A stretch of 64,000 nucleotides of DNA, taken from contig NZ_CANLMZ010000010.1 of the NCBI RefSeq assembly GCF_947492645.1, positions 287,995-351,994 of the forward strand, written 5' to 3'. Source of the DNA: an uncultured Pontibacter sp. GTDB lineage: Bacteria; Bacteroidota; Bacteroidia; Cytophagales; Hymenobacteraceae. Within the stretch, counting starts at the first letter, position 1. Each line of letters starts with the position of its first letter. A program made the position numbers and the translations under genes. Under the pieces are notes generated by a model. The model was given only the letters and a program-made list of their open reading frames with translations. It was not told where the DNA came from and made no database searches. Shown here piece after piece: positions 8,813-17,570 of this stretch.

Positions 8813-10021
8813 TTATACTTTCCTGTCCCAAACCCTGTACTGTTGTGTCTCATCGAACACCTGCTGCAGTATGGCTTTATCTTCGTCAGTAAACTTTATA
8901 CTTCGGCGCTCCATTACTTTCTCGGCTACCTCGTAGGCTTTGCGAATGGAAAAAGTCTCGAACCCAGCCGATCCGCCCCAGCTAAACGAAGGTATGAAAT
9001 TACGCGGAAACCCTGGCCCGAAAATGTTCGCACTTACGCCTACAACGGTGCCTGTATTAAACATCGTGTTAATGCCGCACTTGCTGTGGTCGCCCATGAT
9101 GAGGCCACAGAACTGCTGCCCGGTATTTTTAAAACCGCCTTTAGCGTAGTTCCATATCTTTACCTCAGCATAATTATTCTTAAGGTTAGATGTGTTGGTA
9201 TCAGCGCCAATATTGCACCACTCACCCAGCACAGAATTACCTAAATATCCTTCATGCCCTTTGTTTGTATAACCAAAGATAACAGATGCAGCCACCTCGC
9301 CGCCTACTTTACAGAATGGGCCAATACTCACATCGCCGCGCATTTTACCGCCCACATTCACGTTGCTGCCCTCACCTAAGGCAAATGGCCCTTTAATGAT
9401 GGCCCCCTCGTGCACTTGCGCATTTTTACCGATATAGATCGGCCCGTTCTCGGCGTTCAGGATTGCTGCTTTTATAGAGACACCTTCTTCAATAAAGATA
9501 TTTTCCTCGCCATACACCATCGTGTATTTATCATTAATTGGCTGGCTTGTACGTTCAGCTGTAATCACTTTATAGTCGTTGCGTATCTGCTGCCCGTTCT
9601 GCAGAAAAATATCCCACAAATCCCGGATCATGTGGCACTCTACAGCGCAGTCCTGCCTTGATGAAGAGGATGTCTCTATAATATCAGCAATGCTATGCAC
9701 CTGCAGGTTGTCGCCGTTAAAAGCAAGCAGCGTATCGCCAAAGTACAGGGCTTCGCCAAGCTTTAGCTTTTTAATCTCCTCCAGCATTGGCGTGCTTGGA
9801 AGCAGCGCCCCATTTACATAAATGTTTTCGTGAGTTTGCCGCAAAGTATACTTCTCCTGCAGGTATGGCTCCGTCATAAAAGAAACGGTTGCACCTGCAT
9901 ACTGCTCCCATTTTTCGCTGATGGTAAGTATCCCTACCCTGATTTCAGAAACAGGCCTGGTAAAAGTCAATGGCAAAAGGTTCTGCCTGATTACAGGGTC
10001 ACAAAAGAGAATTATATTCAT
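8813..10021 (-). CDS. GlmU-like sugar nucleotidyltransferase-family protein with left-handed beta-helix
   Basis: A 402-residue protein. The N-terminal part begins MNIILFCDPVIRQNLLPLTF and is a divergent nucleotidyltransferase domain lacking the usual GxGTR loop. The C-terminal half has hexapeptide repeats of a left-handed beta-helix (for example IYIGKNAQVHEGAIIKGPF and ANIFGPG). The family is annotated GlmU-like in Bacteroidetes and is distinct from true GlmU. It may transfer nucleotidyl or acyl groups to a sugar phosphate; catalysis is unproven and the lost loop argues that the first domain may be inactive. The gene lies between holB and a terminator at 10034-10067. Confidence 0.85.
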   Translation of the reverse strand: MNIILFCDPVIRQNLLPLTFTRPVSEIRVGILTISEKWEQYAGATVSFMTEPYLQEKYTLRQTHENIYVNGALLPSTPMLEEIKKLKLGEALYFGDTLLAFNGDNLQVHSIADIIETSSSSRQDCAVECHMIRDLWDIFLQNGQQIRNDYKVITAERTSQPINDKYTMVYGEENIFIEEGVSIKAAILNAENGPIYIGKNAQVHEGAIIKGPFALGEGSNVNVGGKMRGDVSIGPFCKVGGEVAASVIFGYTNKGHEGYLGNSVLGEWCNIGADTNTSNLKNNYAEVKIWNYAKGGFKNTGQQFCGLIMGDHSKCGINTMFNTGTVVGVSANIFGPGFPRNFIPSFSWGGSAGFETFSIRKAYEVAEKVMERRSIKFTDEDKAILQQVFDETQQYRVWDRKV

Positions 10022-10033
10022 AAGGACAAAAAT

Positions 10034-10067
10034 AAAAAAAAGTCTTCCCGGATTTTACGAGAAGACT
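10034..10067 (-). terminator. Rho-independent terminator after the lipoprotein gene
   Basis: Read on the minus strand, a 10-bp stem with one G-U pair (10058-10067 with 10041-10050) has a loop of about 7 bases and is followed by a run of at least 7 T (10034-10040). It ends the transcript of the lipoprotein gene at 10094-10531. Confidence 0.85.
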
Positions 10068-10093
10068 AAGTTTATTACTGCTAATCTTTTTCT

Positions 10094-10531
10094 CTAGTAA
10101 ATTATTAACTGCACTTTCTTCTCCTGCAAGTCAGAAGGCAGCGTTTCGCTTTTCCCGAACGAAGATTGCATTACCGTATACCCGCTGCCGATAAATATAT
10201 TTTCTTTCTTATCCTGAACGGCAGGTACTGTTTTTGTTAGCTGCAGTTTTTTTCCCCGTACCGGTATGTCTTTTAGCGCGCTGGTAAATGATGTATCAAA
10301 TACTACCGTTTCTTCCTTTGTCAGTTTATTTACCCGCCTGATTAACAGTTCGACCAGCACCTGCTCATCGCCGTACCTGCTGTACGAAAAGTCCTGGTTT
10401 CCAAAAATTTCAAAAACTACAGATTTATCAACAGGTACTGCTTCGGGCAATACTTCTTCAGTTGTGTCACAGGCGGCGCAAAACAGTAACAGCGCTAATA
10501 CAGCAAAAAAGTTAGTAATGGCTACTTTCAT
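10094..10531 (-). CDS. Hypothetical lipoprotein
   Basis: A 145-residue protein not assigned to a family. Residues 1-20 form a signal peptide, and LLLFCAACDTTE gives a lipobox-like site at the second Cys, so it is probably a lipid-anchored envelope protein. The mature part is mostly beta-rich with a basic tail and no recognisable motif. It lies between the L31 gene and the GlmU-like gene, both on the same strand, and is separated from each by a hairpin terminator, so it is probably a single-gene transcript. Confidence 0.7.
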   Translation of the reverse strand: MKVAITNFFAVLALLLFCAACDTTEEVLPEAVPVDKSVVFEIFGNQDFSYSRYGDEQVLVELLIRRVNKLTKEETVVFDTSFTSALKDIPVRGKKLQLTKTVPAVQDKKENIFIGSGYTVMQSSFGKSETLPSDLQEKKVQLIIY

Positions 10532-10609
10532 AGTATAGATTTTAAGGAATATCTTAATATAGCTTTTTGCTATACATAAACCAAGCCAAAACCCGATGAG
10601 CTTAAAGCA

Positions 10610-10644
10610 AAAAGGCCTTCCCGTATTGTACGGGAAGGCCTTTT
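10610..10644 (-). terminator. Terminator after L31 gene
   Basis: A perfect 16-bp stem (10610-10625 with 10629-10644) with a 3-base loop TTG. The core is AAGGCCTTCCCGTA and its complement, and the outer base pairs are an A/T run that gives a U-tract on the minus strand. It lies 28 bases after the L31 stop. Confidence 0.9.
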
Positions 10645-10672
10645 CTGAAACGTTTTAACCGGTTAAAACCGC

Positions 10673-10918
10673 TTATTTTTTCTTGTAACGGGTGTTGAAT
10701 TTCTCAACACGGCCAGCAGTATCAACGAAGATATTTTTACCAGTATAGAAAGGGTGAGAAGCAGAAGATACTTCCACTTTGATTACTGGATACTCTTTAC
10801 CGTCTTCCATCGTAATAGTTTCGTCAGAAGTCATAGTGGAACGAGTGATAAATTTGAAATCACTTGTCATATCCTGAAAAACCACCTGTCTGTACTCTGG
10901 GTGAATGCCTTTTTTCAT
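10673..10918 (-). CDS. rpmE2: 50S ribosomal protein L31, type B
   Basis: An 81-residue protein beginning MKKGIHPEYRQVVFQD, with the type B L31 pattern SSASHPFYTGKNIFVDTAGR and a basic end RVEKFNTRYKKK. It lacks the CxxC zinc motif of type A L31, so it is the zinc-independent paralogue. It is a component of the 50S subunit, near the central protuberance. On the minus strand, TAAATTTG at 10961-10968 matches the Bacteroidetes -7 consensus TAnnTTTG and lies upstream of this gene; no clear -33 was seen. Confidence 0.97.
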   Translation of the reverse strand: MKKGIHPEYRQVVFQDMTSDFKFITRSTMTSDETITMEDGKEYPVIKVEVSSASHPFYTGKNIFVDTAGRVEKFNTRYKKK

Positions 10919-11051
10919 TATTTATAAACGTTAATTAACCTTAATTTCTGAATCGGACTGCAAATTTAATAAGATTTTTGTAAAGTAAGATGCTATTCAC
11001 CAAAATATTTTACAAGTTGCCTAAATGCTGCTACTGAAGCGATTATCTTGT

Positions 11052-11059
11052 TACATTTG
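11052..11059 (+). promoter_or_regulatory. Bacteroidetes-type -7 box upstream of the phosphoribosyltransferase
   Basis: TACATTTG is an exact match to TAnnTTTG. No TTG was found at the expected -33 spacing. It predicts a transcript start near 11065, which argues against the upstream TTG at 11072 as the start codon of the next gene. Confidence 0.5.
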
Positions 11060-11107
11060 CCTTAACCGGCTTTGTATACCGAACATAAACCTATACAGCT
11101 ACACCCC

Positions 11108-11623
11108 ATGACACCGCAAACGCACCACCAAAATATGATTCTTGACAAAGGCCAGATAGAGCAGAAGATTATACGCATGGCTTACGAGATTTATGAGCAG
11201 AACTTTGAGGAGCAGGAACTCGTGCTGGCAGGCATTTACCAAAACGGTTATACATTGGCCGAAAAACTGGCGCTGCAATTAGAGGCCATCTCGCCCATTA
11301 AAGTACAGCTGCTGCAGGTTAATTTAAACAAAACAGCTCCTCTGGAAGCCCCGGTTATACTTACTCCTGCTGCTATTAACTTAAGCGAAAAAGTGGTGGT
11401 GCTGGTAGATGATGTGCTGAACACAGGCAAAACGCTGGCTTATACGTTGAACTCTTTTTTACCGAAAAATCCAAAAAAGATAGAAATTGCCACCCTTGTA
11501 GACAGGCACCACCCGCTTTACCCGATGGCAGCTACCTATACCGGCTACTCGCTGGCCACAACCCTGCGCGAGCGCGTGGAAGTGGTGTTGGAAGAAAATG
11601 AGGTAGCAGCCTATTTACTATAA
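11108..11623 (+). CDS. Phosphoribosyltransferase, PyrR-like
   Basis: A phosphoribosyltransferase fold protein. The PRPP-binding motif VVVLVDDVLNTGKTL is at about residues 109-123, and PyrR/Hpt-type features follow (IEIATLVDRHHPLYPM, then TTLRERVEVVLE). It is closest in style to PyrR, which in Gram-positives attenuates pyrimidine operons and has uracil phosphoribosyltransferase activity; the Bacteroidetes homologue is usually annotated only by domain. The start is uncertain. ATG at 11108 (MTPQTHHQN) fits the family spacing to the first helix, while 11135 (MILDKG) is also possible; a longer frame opens at a TTG at 11072. Four genes follow closely: a small membrane protein, rdgB, udk and a KtrA-like protein. 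Three of the products (this one, rdgB and udk) handle nucleotides. Confidence 0.87.
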   Translation: MTPQTHHQNMILDKGQIEQKIIRMAYEIYEQNFEEQELVLAGIYQNGYTLAEKLALQLEAISPIKVQLLQVNLNKTAPLEAPVILTPAAINLSEKVVVLVDDVLNTGKTLAYTLNSFLPKNPKKIEIATLVDRHHPLYPMAATYTGYSLATTLRERVEVVLEENEVAAYLL

Positions 11624-11646
11624 ATTAAACAACTAAGTAAGAATTG

Positions 11647-11934
11647 ATGAACGACAAGGAACAGGCATTTATAAGTGCATGGCAGAAATACCATGAAAAG
11701 GGCAAGGCAGTATACTTAGCTGGGTATGCTTTGGTTTATGCTGCAATCACAGCCATCATCACTTTGCTGTTCAGGTGGGGCGACGCTCCCATTCAGGACC
11801 TGCTGCTTACGAAGGAATTCCTGACAAGGCTTGTTTTGTTTATGCTGATAGGTTTGATCTTCGCCCACTTTAAGTGGAAAACCAACGAAAACAGGTACAA
11901 CGAAATTAAGAATAACTCCGGGCAACGCCGCTAA
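11647..11934 (+). CDS. Hypothetical small membrane protein
   Basis: A protein of about 95 residues starting ATG at 11647, preceded directly by an in-frame TTG. Two hydrophobic segments at about residues 24-45 and 58-78 predict two transmembrane helices with short charged ends (KWKTNENRYNEIKNNS). No family was recognised. It sits 23 bases after the phosphoribosyltransferase gene and 41 before rdgB, so it probably shares their transcript. Confidence 0.7.
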   Translation: MNDKEQAFISAWQKYHEKGKAVYLAGYALVYAAITAIITLLFRWGDAPIQDLLLTKEFLTRLVLFMLIGLIFAHFKWKTNENRYNEIKNNSGQRR

Positions 11935-11975
11935 GCTGCTGCCTGTAAACTTTAAGCCATTAAAACGCCCTACCC

Positions 11976-12557
11976 ATGAAAAAGATCTGCTTCGCCACCA
12001 ACAACAAACACAAGATAGCGGAAGTAAGCCAGATGCTGGCAGGCAAGTATAAACTGGTAAGCCTGGAGGAGATTGGCTGCAGCGAAGAACTGCCCGAAGA
12101 CCACGACACCATGGAGGCAAACTCGAGGCAAAAGGCGCAGCACGTATGGCAAAAGTATAACATCAGCTGTTTTGCAGATGATAGCGGCCTGGAAGTGGAT
12201 GCCCTGCAAGGTGCACCCGGAGTATACTCTGCACGCTACGCAGGTCCGCAACGCTCAGACAGCGACAACATAAACCTGCTGCTACAAAACCTGGAGGGCA
12301 ATGCCAACAGAAAAGCTAATTTCAGGACCAGCATTACCCTTATACTTGATGGCCAGGAACACCAGTTTGAGGGAACCGTAGACGGAAGTATAACAAAAGC
12401 ATGGAAAGGCGACAAAGGCTTTGGTTATGACCCCGTTTTTGTGCCAGAAGGATATACCCAGACATTTGCAGAAATGTCGCCTGAGGCGAAAAACGCCATC
12501 AGCCACCGTGGCCGGGCAGTCAGAAAATTGGTCGATTTCCTGAAAACTCAGGGATAA
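11976..12557 (+). CDS. rdgB: Non-canonical purine NTP pyrophosphatase
   Basis: A 193-residue HAM1/RdgB protein that hydrolyses ITP, dITP and XTP to monophosphates, keeping hypoxanthine out of DNA. The N terminus KKICFATNNKHKIAEV, the motif DDSGLEVDALQGAPGVYSAR and the C-terminal GFGYDPVF with SHRGRAV are all present, so catalytic Asp/Glu and substrate residues are intact. Length is standard. It lies in a nucleotide-related cluster with udk. Confidence 0.97.
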   Translation: MKKICFATNNKHKIAEVSQMLAGKYKLVSLEEIGCSEELPEDHDTMEANSRQKAQHVWQKYNISCFADDSGLEVDALQGAPGVYSARYAGPQRSDSDNINLLLQNLEGNANRKANFRTSITLILDGQEHQFEGTVDGSITKAWKGDKGFGYDPVFVPEGYTQTFAEMSPEAKNAISHRGRAVRKLVDFLKTQG

Positions 12558-12632
12558 TTGTAAATTAATGCCCAGGTATGTGGTCTTGTTCTGCTAATGT
12601 CTTAATTTTGTATCCTGAAACTAAAGCTTCCA

Positions 12633-13253
12633 ATGCAAAAGCCATTTATTGTCGGGATTACGGGAGGTAGTGCTTCAGGAAAAACAACTTTTTTGAACAA
12701 GCTACTCACTTCGTTCTCACCGGAAGATGTTTGCCTGATCTCGCAGGACAACTATTACAAAGACAGGGAACATCAAACCAAAGATCCAAACGGAGTCGTT
12801 AACTTCGACCTCCCGTCCTGTATCGATGACGAAGCCTACGCTGCAGACATCTTAAAAGTAAGCCAGGGCGAGACTGTTTACCGCAAAGAATATACCTTTA
12901 ACAACCCAAATGTTGTAGCCAGGCAACTCGAGTTCAGGCCTGCTCCGATTGTGGTGGTGGAGGGCATCTTCGTGTTTTACTTTGAGGAGGTGGCCAAGCT
13001 GCTGGACCTGAAAGTATACATCGATGCAAAAGAGTACATTAAATTGCAACGGCGCATTGTTCGTGATAAAGTGGAGCGCGGTTACGACCTGGACGACGTA
13101 CTTTACCGCTACACACACCACGTAGCCCCCACATACGAGAAGTACATCAAACCATATAAGAACGATGCAGACATCATCATCCCGAACAACGCCAACTTTG
13201 AGCGCGGACTTGATGTGCTGACCACCTTCTTAAACGCTAAAACGAAAGCATGA
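12633..13253 (+). CDS. udk: Uridine kinase
   Basis: A 206-residue kinase of the pyrimidine salvage pathway that phosphorylates uridine and cytidine. It has Walker A GGSASGKTTFLNKLL, the conserved SQDNYYKDR segment, FDLPSCIDD and a lid-type region YIKLQRRIVRDKVERGYD. Length matches the family. Its last four bases overlap the next gene as ATGA (13250-13253), indicating translational coupling with the RCK protein. A TAATTTTG -7-like box is at 12603-12610, 23 bases before the start. Confidence 0.95.
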   Translation: MQKPFIVGITGGSASGKTTFLNKLLTSFSPEDVCLISQDNYYKDREHQTKDPNGVVNFDLPSCIDDEAYAADILKVSQGETVYRKEYTFNNPNVVARQLEFRPAPIVVVEGIFVFYFEEVAKLLDLKVYIDAKEYIKLQRRIVRDKVERGYDLDDVLYRYTHHVAPTYEKYIKPYKNDADIIIPNNANFERGLDVLTTFLNAKTKA

Positions 13254-13942
13254 GAAGCAAATTTGCGGTAATAGGCCTGGGTATTTTCGGTAACTCGATT
13301 GCCCGTACGCTGGCAGAACGGGGAGCTGAGGTAATCGCCATCGACTACAACGAAGACCACGTTGAAGCAATTAAAGACGAGGTTGCCTACGCCGTAGCTC
13401 TGGATGCAACTGATATTCGTGCCCTCGAAGCCCAGAATATACAGGACATGGACGCCGTAGTAGTTGCCATCGGCGAGGACTTTGAGGCCTTGCTGATCAC
13501 AACCGCCAATTTGCAGGAGCTCAACATTAAGCGTGTTATTACCCGTGCCTCTAACAAGCAGCAGCGCCGCATTCTCGAGAAAATGGGTGTGCAGGAAATA
13601 CTTTCACCAGAGGGTGAGGTTGGTAAAACAGTAGCAGAACGCTTGCTGCAGCCAAACATCCGCACGTTCCTGCCGTTGCCCGATAACTACGAGATCGTAG
13701 AGATAAACGCCCCACGCAACATTGCTAACCGCAGCCTTGCCAAAATATCGCTCCGCGAGAAGTATAACCTTAACCTGATCACCATAAAGCGCTTTTTTGA
13801 GGAGATACAGGATGGCAAACCAACGCAAGTAGAGCACATTATTGGTGTACCAAAAGCTGATACCATTATTTATCCTTCTGATATCCTGATCCTTATAGGA
13901 AAAAAGAACGATGTAAAACGATTTATTGACATTAACCGCTAA
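13250..13942 (+). CDS. RCK/TrkA-family potassium channel regulatory subunit, KtrA-like
   Basis: A 230-residue cytoplasmic protein. The N-terminal Rossmann domain (FAVIGLGIFGNSIARTLAERG, acidic end of the second strand AIDYNED) binds NAD or ATP, and a C-terminal TrkA_C domain begins around residue 140. Such subunits gate KtrB/TrkH-type K+ channels; KtrA binds ATP/ADP and c-di-AMP in other phyla. No ktrB or trkH is present in this window, so its partner is elsewhere. Its start overlaps the udk stop, an odd pairing of salvage kinase and transport regulator. Confidence 0.9.
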   Translation: MRSKFAVIGLGIFGNSIARTLAERGAEVIAIDYNEDHVEAIKDEVAYAVALDATDIRALEAQNIQDMDAVVVAIGEDFEALLITTANLQELNIKRVITRASNKQQRRILEKMGVQEILSPEGEVGKTVAERLLQPNIRTFLPLPDNYEIVEINAPRNIANRSLAKISLREKYNLNLITIKRFFEEIQDGKPTQVEHIIGVPKADTIIYPSDILILIGKKNDVKRFIDINR

Positions 13943-13970
13943 GTATTTCTGTTTTTTACAGAAAAGATTT

Positions 13971-13978
13971 TACATTTG
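13971..13978 (+). promoter_or_regulatory. -7 box upstream of the small exported protein
   Basis: TACATTTG matches TAnnTTTG exactly. No convincing -33 TTG. Its position, 10 bases before the first ATG, is unusual. Confidence 0.45.
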
Positions 13979-13987
13979 TGGTTATAC

Positions 13988-14362
13988 ATGCCAAAAGCCA
14001 AGAACATACCAAGTCATTTTAAGCATCTCCTGATGACGCTTACCCTGTTATGGGCACTTATGCTCAATGGGCAGGAAGTGGTGGCTTACACTTTTGCGGC
14101 AGATGGCATGCCACAGCAAGCCGACTCCAGGCTTACTGACGCGCAGAAAAAGGAACACAAAACAGTTGTTAAGCAGAAAGTATCTTTAGAGGCCACCACC
14201 TCTTTTGTTGCCCTTGACCTGCAGCAGGCCGTAAAGCCATTACAGCAACCAGCTTTTGCAAACCCAACCGATCTTCTTTTACCCGCTTATACTACCATCC
14301 CTCCCAGCGTTGGTTTATTGGCACAAATATTCCCGATTACCATTCAGCCCAACGCTCCCTGA
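13988..14362 (+). CDS. Hypothetical small exported protein upstream of secDF
   Basis: An ORF of about 124 residues with no recognised family. The N terminus has a basic stretch then a hydrophobic segment (LLMTLTLLWALMLNGQ), consistent with a signal peptide. The rest has proline- and alanine-rich low-complexity sequence. A TACATTTG -7 box at 13971-13978 predicts transcription starting around 13984, so the ATG at 13988 would be nearly leaderless; the internal ATG at 14033 (MTLTLLWAL) is a plausible alternative. It is 172 bases from secDF. Confidence that it is translated is moderate. Confidence 0.55.
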   Translation: MPKAKNIPSHFKHLLMTLTLLWALMLNGQEVVAYTFAADGMPQQADSRLTDAQKKEHKTVVKQKVSLEATTSFVALDLQQAVKPLQQPAFANPTDLLLPAYTTIPPSVGLLAQIFPITIQPNAP

Positions 14363-14534
14363 GCGAGGCTTATACTCCTATCCTTCTATTTTTCAGCGGC
14401 TTTTTGTTTGGTTAAAAACCAGATAATCAAGCCCCTCCGGAACAACTAAGCTTTTTTGACGGTTGATTTAAAGTGGCTTTCTCCGGAAGTTGATATTGTA
14501 TTTATAATTCACTTATACTTTCACTAATTAAACA

Positions 14535-17516
14535 ATGCGTAACAAATCGTTCATCATCGTATTAACGGTAATTGTATCGGCTGTCTGCCTTTACTTCTTA
14601 TCGTTTTCGTTTGTTGCCAACCGCATCCAGAGCAAAGCCGAGGCTTATGCCACAGATGCTCAAGGCAATGTAGATATGGCTAAGCAGCAAACATACTTAG
14701 ACTCTATCTGGAAAGAAGAAGTATTCTTGGGCATGACCTACCAGGAAGTTAAAGAAAACGAACTTGGTCTTGGCCTTGACCTTAGAGGCGGTATGCACGT
14801 GGTACTTGAGGTATCTCCAATCGAGATCATCAAGTCTATGTCTGGCAACAGCAAAGACCCTAACTTCCTGAAGGCCCTTGAGCGTGCACAGCAGCTACAG
14901 CGCAACAGCCAGGAAAGCTTTACGACCCTTTTTGGGCAGGCTTACCGCGAAGTAGAGCCAGACGGACGCCTTAGCCGTATTTTCTCTAACACCGCCAACC
15001 GTGGCAAAATCAGCTACGAATCTTCTAACGATGAGGTGATCGAGGTGATCGAGACTGAAGTTGAAGATGCGATTGACCGCTCTTTTAATATCCTGCGTAC
15101 TCGTATCGATAAATTTGGCGTTAACCAGCCAAACATCCAGCGCTTGAAGGGAACTGGCCGTATCCAGATTGAATTACCGGGTGTAGACAACCCTGACCGT
15201 GTGCGTAAGCTATTGTCAGGTATGGCTAACCTTGAGTTCTGGGAAGTATGGACTCCGCAGGAATTTGGCCCATACTTTGTGCAGCTTGGCACGTACCTAG
15301 ATAAGCAGCAGCAAACAGGCAAACTAAATACTGGTACTGCCGCTACTACTCAAAAAGATGCGCTTTCTGCTGCAGCAACTGCCGGCGACACGACACAAGA
15401 TGTATTAGCACAGGCTGCTGCCGGCGATTCAGCTGCTTTAGCAACTGCTACTACCCCAGACACCAACGCAACCGCACTTGATACGACTGCACAGCAAGGT
15501 AGCGTTTTGGCTACTTTATTTACGCAAATGCCTGGTGGCCTAGGTGCTAATGTACGCGATACTGCCCGAATCAACGAAATCTTCAGCCGCCCGGAAGTAC
15601 GTGCTATGTTCCCTCCAAACATGAAGTTCTTATGGTCTGTTAAGCCGATCACAGGCGACAACCGTCAGGAGTTTGTGGAGTTCTATGCAATTAAAAAAGG
15701 CCGTGATGGCAAGGCTCCTATGGGTGGCGATGCTATCAACGATGCCCGTCAGGATTTTGACCAGCAGGGTCGTCCTGAGATTACCATGACAATGAACGCA
15801 ACCGGCTCTAAGAAGTGGGCTCGCCTTACAGGTGAGAACGTTGGCCGCCAGGTAGCCATTGTACTTGACAACTATGTATACTCTGCTCCTGTAGTACAGG
15901 GCGAAATCACAGGCGGTAACTCTTCTATCTCAGGTAACTTCACCATTGAGGAGGCGCAAGACTTAGCCAACATCCTGAAAGCAGGTAAAATGCCGGCTCC
16001 GACACGTATCGTAGAAGAGGCAGTTGTTGGTCCGTCGCTTGGTAAAGAAGCCATCAACCAAGGTCTGATTTCTACATTGGCTGGTTTGGTAGTTGTGATT
16101 ATCTTCATGATTGCCTACTATGCACGCGGTGGTTTCATCGCTGACCTTGCCCTTGTGTTTAACGTGTTCTTTATACTTGGCATACTTGCCCAGTTTAATG
16201 CTGCACTTACCCTGCCTGGTATCGCCGGTATCGTACTTACATTAGGTATGGCCGTGGATGCGAACGTACTGATATTTGAGCGTATGCGCGAAGAGTCTCT
16301 GAAGGGGCTTAGCATGCGTGAGATCATCAACAAAGGCTACGACAAGGCGTTCAGCACGATCTTGGATGCGAACGTTACTACCTTCCTGGTAGGTTTTATA
16401 CTTTACTTCTTCGGTTCTGGTCCGGTAAAAGGCTTCGCCATCACCCTGATGATCGGTATCGTAACGTCTTTCTTCACGTCAGTATTTATCTCAAGATTGC
16501 TTGTTGAGCGTACTTTCAAGAAAGCCGGTAAGCTATCGTTCTCTTCTTCGCTGGCAGACAAAATGTTCCGCAACGTGAAGTTTGATGTAATGAAGTTCAG
16601 AAAAGGTGCTTACGCATTCTCTCTTGCTGTGATTGCATTCGGTTTTATTGCCATGTACATCAACGGTGGCCCTAACCTGGGTGTAGACTTCAAAGGTGGC
16701 CGTTCTTATGTAGTAGAGTTCGACCAGGCTGTTCCTGCATCTGAAATTCGTGAGTCGTTGGTTGGAAACTTCCAGGGTGCCGGTACCGAGGTGAAGACCT
16801 TCGGCGCATCTAACCGTGTGAAGGTAATTACCAGCTGGTTAGCCGACGATGAAAGCATTGAGGCAGATACAAAAGTAAGAACTGCGCTGGAAGAAGGACT
16901 TGCAGCATACAGCAACCTGACTCCGGAAGTACTAAGCACATCTAAAGTTGGTGCCACTATGGCCGACGATATTCAGAACACGGCCCTTATCGCTGTACTT
17001 CTGGCGCTGGTAGGCATCTTCCTTTATGTGATGATTCGTTTCAGAAAGTGGCAGTTCAGTTTGGGTGGTGTTGTGGCCTTGCTACACGATGCCCTGATGA
17101 TCATTGCCGTGTTCTCTATACTTGACCTGTTCGGTATCTCTTATGAAATGGACCAGGTGTTTATCGCAGCGGTATTAACGATTATCGGTTTCTCTATCAA
17201 CGATACCGTGGTAATCTTTGACCGTGTTCGTGAGTACATGAACGATAATCCACGTGCAGCTATCAGAGACATTGTTAACCCTGCACTTATCAGCACATTC
17301 AGCCGTACCATCATCACTTCCCTGACATTGTTCATGGTGGTTGTGATCCTGTTCATCTTCGGTGGCGAAGTTCTTCGTGGCTTCTCATTGGCTATGATCA
17401 TCGGTGTGTTGTTCGGTACTTATTCTTCCCTGTTCATCGCTACGCCAATTGTAGTGGATACTATAAAGGATGAGAAGCAAACCCCGGTTGCAACACAACA
17501 AGCTACCAGAGTTTAA
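14535..17516 (+). CDS. secDF: Fused SecDF protein-translocation subunit
   Basis: A 993-residue fusion of SecD and SecF, the proton-driven auxiliary subunits that pull preproteins through SecYEG. The first helix is at residues 8-25, with the SecD P1 region starting with GLDLRGGMHVVLEV. The six-helix RND cluster lies at about 495-660. The SecF part begins around residue 690, with the motif LGVDFKGGRSYVVEF, and has its own helix cluster at about 820-960. Between about residues 262 and 335 there is a long alanine-, threonine- and aspartate-rich segment not present in short SecD proteins; a loop of this type in the P1 region is known in fused forms. A hairpin terminator lies downstream. Confidence 0.96.
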   Translation: MRNKSFIIVLTVIVSAVCLYFLSFSFVANRIQSKAEAYATDAQGNVDMAKQQTYLDSIWKEEVFLGMTYQEVKENELGLGLDLRGGMHVVLEVSPIEIIKSMSGNSKDPNFLKALERAQQLQRNSQESFTTLFGQAYREVEPDGRLSRIFSNTANRGKISYESSNDEVIEVIETEVEDAIDRSFNILRTRIDKFGVNQPNIQRLKGTGRIQIELPGVDNPDRVRKLLSGMANLEFWEVWTPQEFGPYFVQLGTYLDKQQQTGKLNTGTAATTQKDALSAAATAGDTTQDVLAQAAAGDSAALATATTPDTNATALDTTAQQGSVLATLFTQMPGGLGANVRDTARINEIFSRPEVRAMFPPNMKFLWSVKPITGDNRQEFVEFYAIKKGRDGKAPMGGDAINDARQDFDQQGRPEITMTMNATGSKKWARLTGENVGRQVAIVLDNYVYSAPVVQGEITGGNSSISGNFTIEEAQDLANILKAGKMPAPTRIVEEAVVGPSLGKEAINQGLISTLAGLVVVIIFMIAYYARGGFIADLALVFNVFFILGILAQFNAALTLPGIAGIVLTLGMAVDANVLIFERMREESLKGLSMREIINKGYDKAFSTILDANVTTFLVGFILYFFGSGPVKGFAITLMIGIVTSFFTSVFISRLLVERTFKKAGKLSFSSSLADKMFRNVKFDVMKFRKGAYAFSLAVIAFGFIAMYINGGPNLGVDFKGGRSYVVEFDQAVPASEIRESLVGNFQGAGTEVKTFGASNRVKVITSWLADDESIEADTKVRTALEEGLAAYSNLTPEVLSTSKVGATMADDIQNTALIAVLLALVGIFLYVMIRFRKWQFSLGGVVALLHDALMIIAVFSILDLFGISYEMDQVFIAAVLTIIGFSINDTVVIFDRVREYMNDNPRAAIRDIVNPALISTFSRTIITSLTLFMVVVILFIFGGEVLRGFSLAMIIGVLFGTYSSLFIATPIVVDTIKDEKQTPVATQQATRV

Positions 17517-17540
17517 GTATAAACTCAAATTATACAGGAA

Positions 17541-17570
17541 AGCCCGGGGCAAACGCTCTGGGCTTTTTTT
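17541..17570 (+). terminator. Terminator after secDF
   Basis: An 8-bp stem with G-U pairs (17541-17548 with 17557-17564, AGCCCGGG-type arms) followed by TTTTTTT at 17564-17570. Confidence 0.75.
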
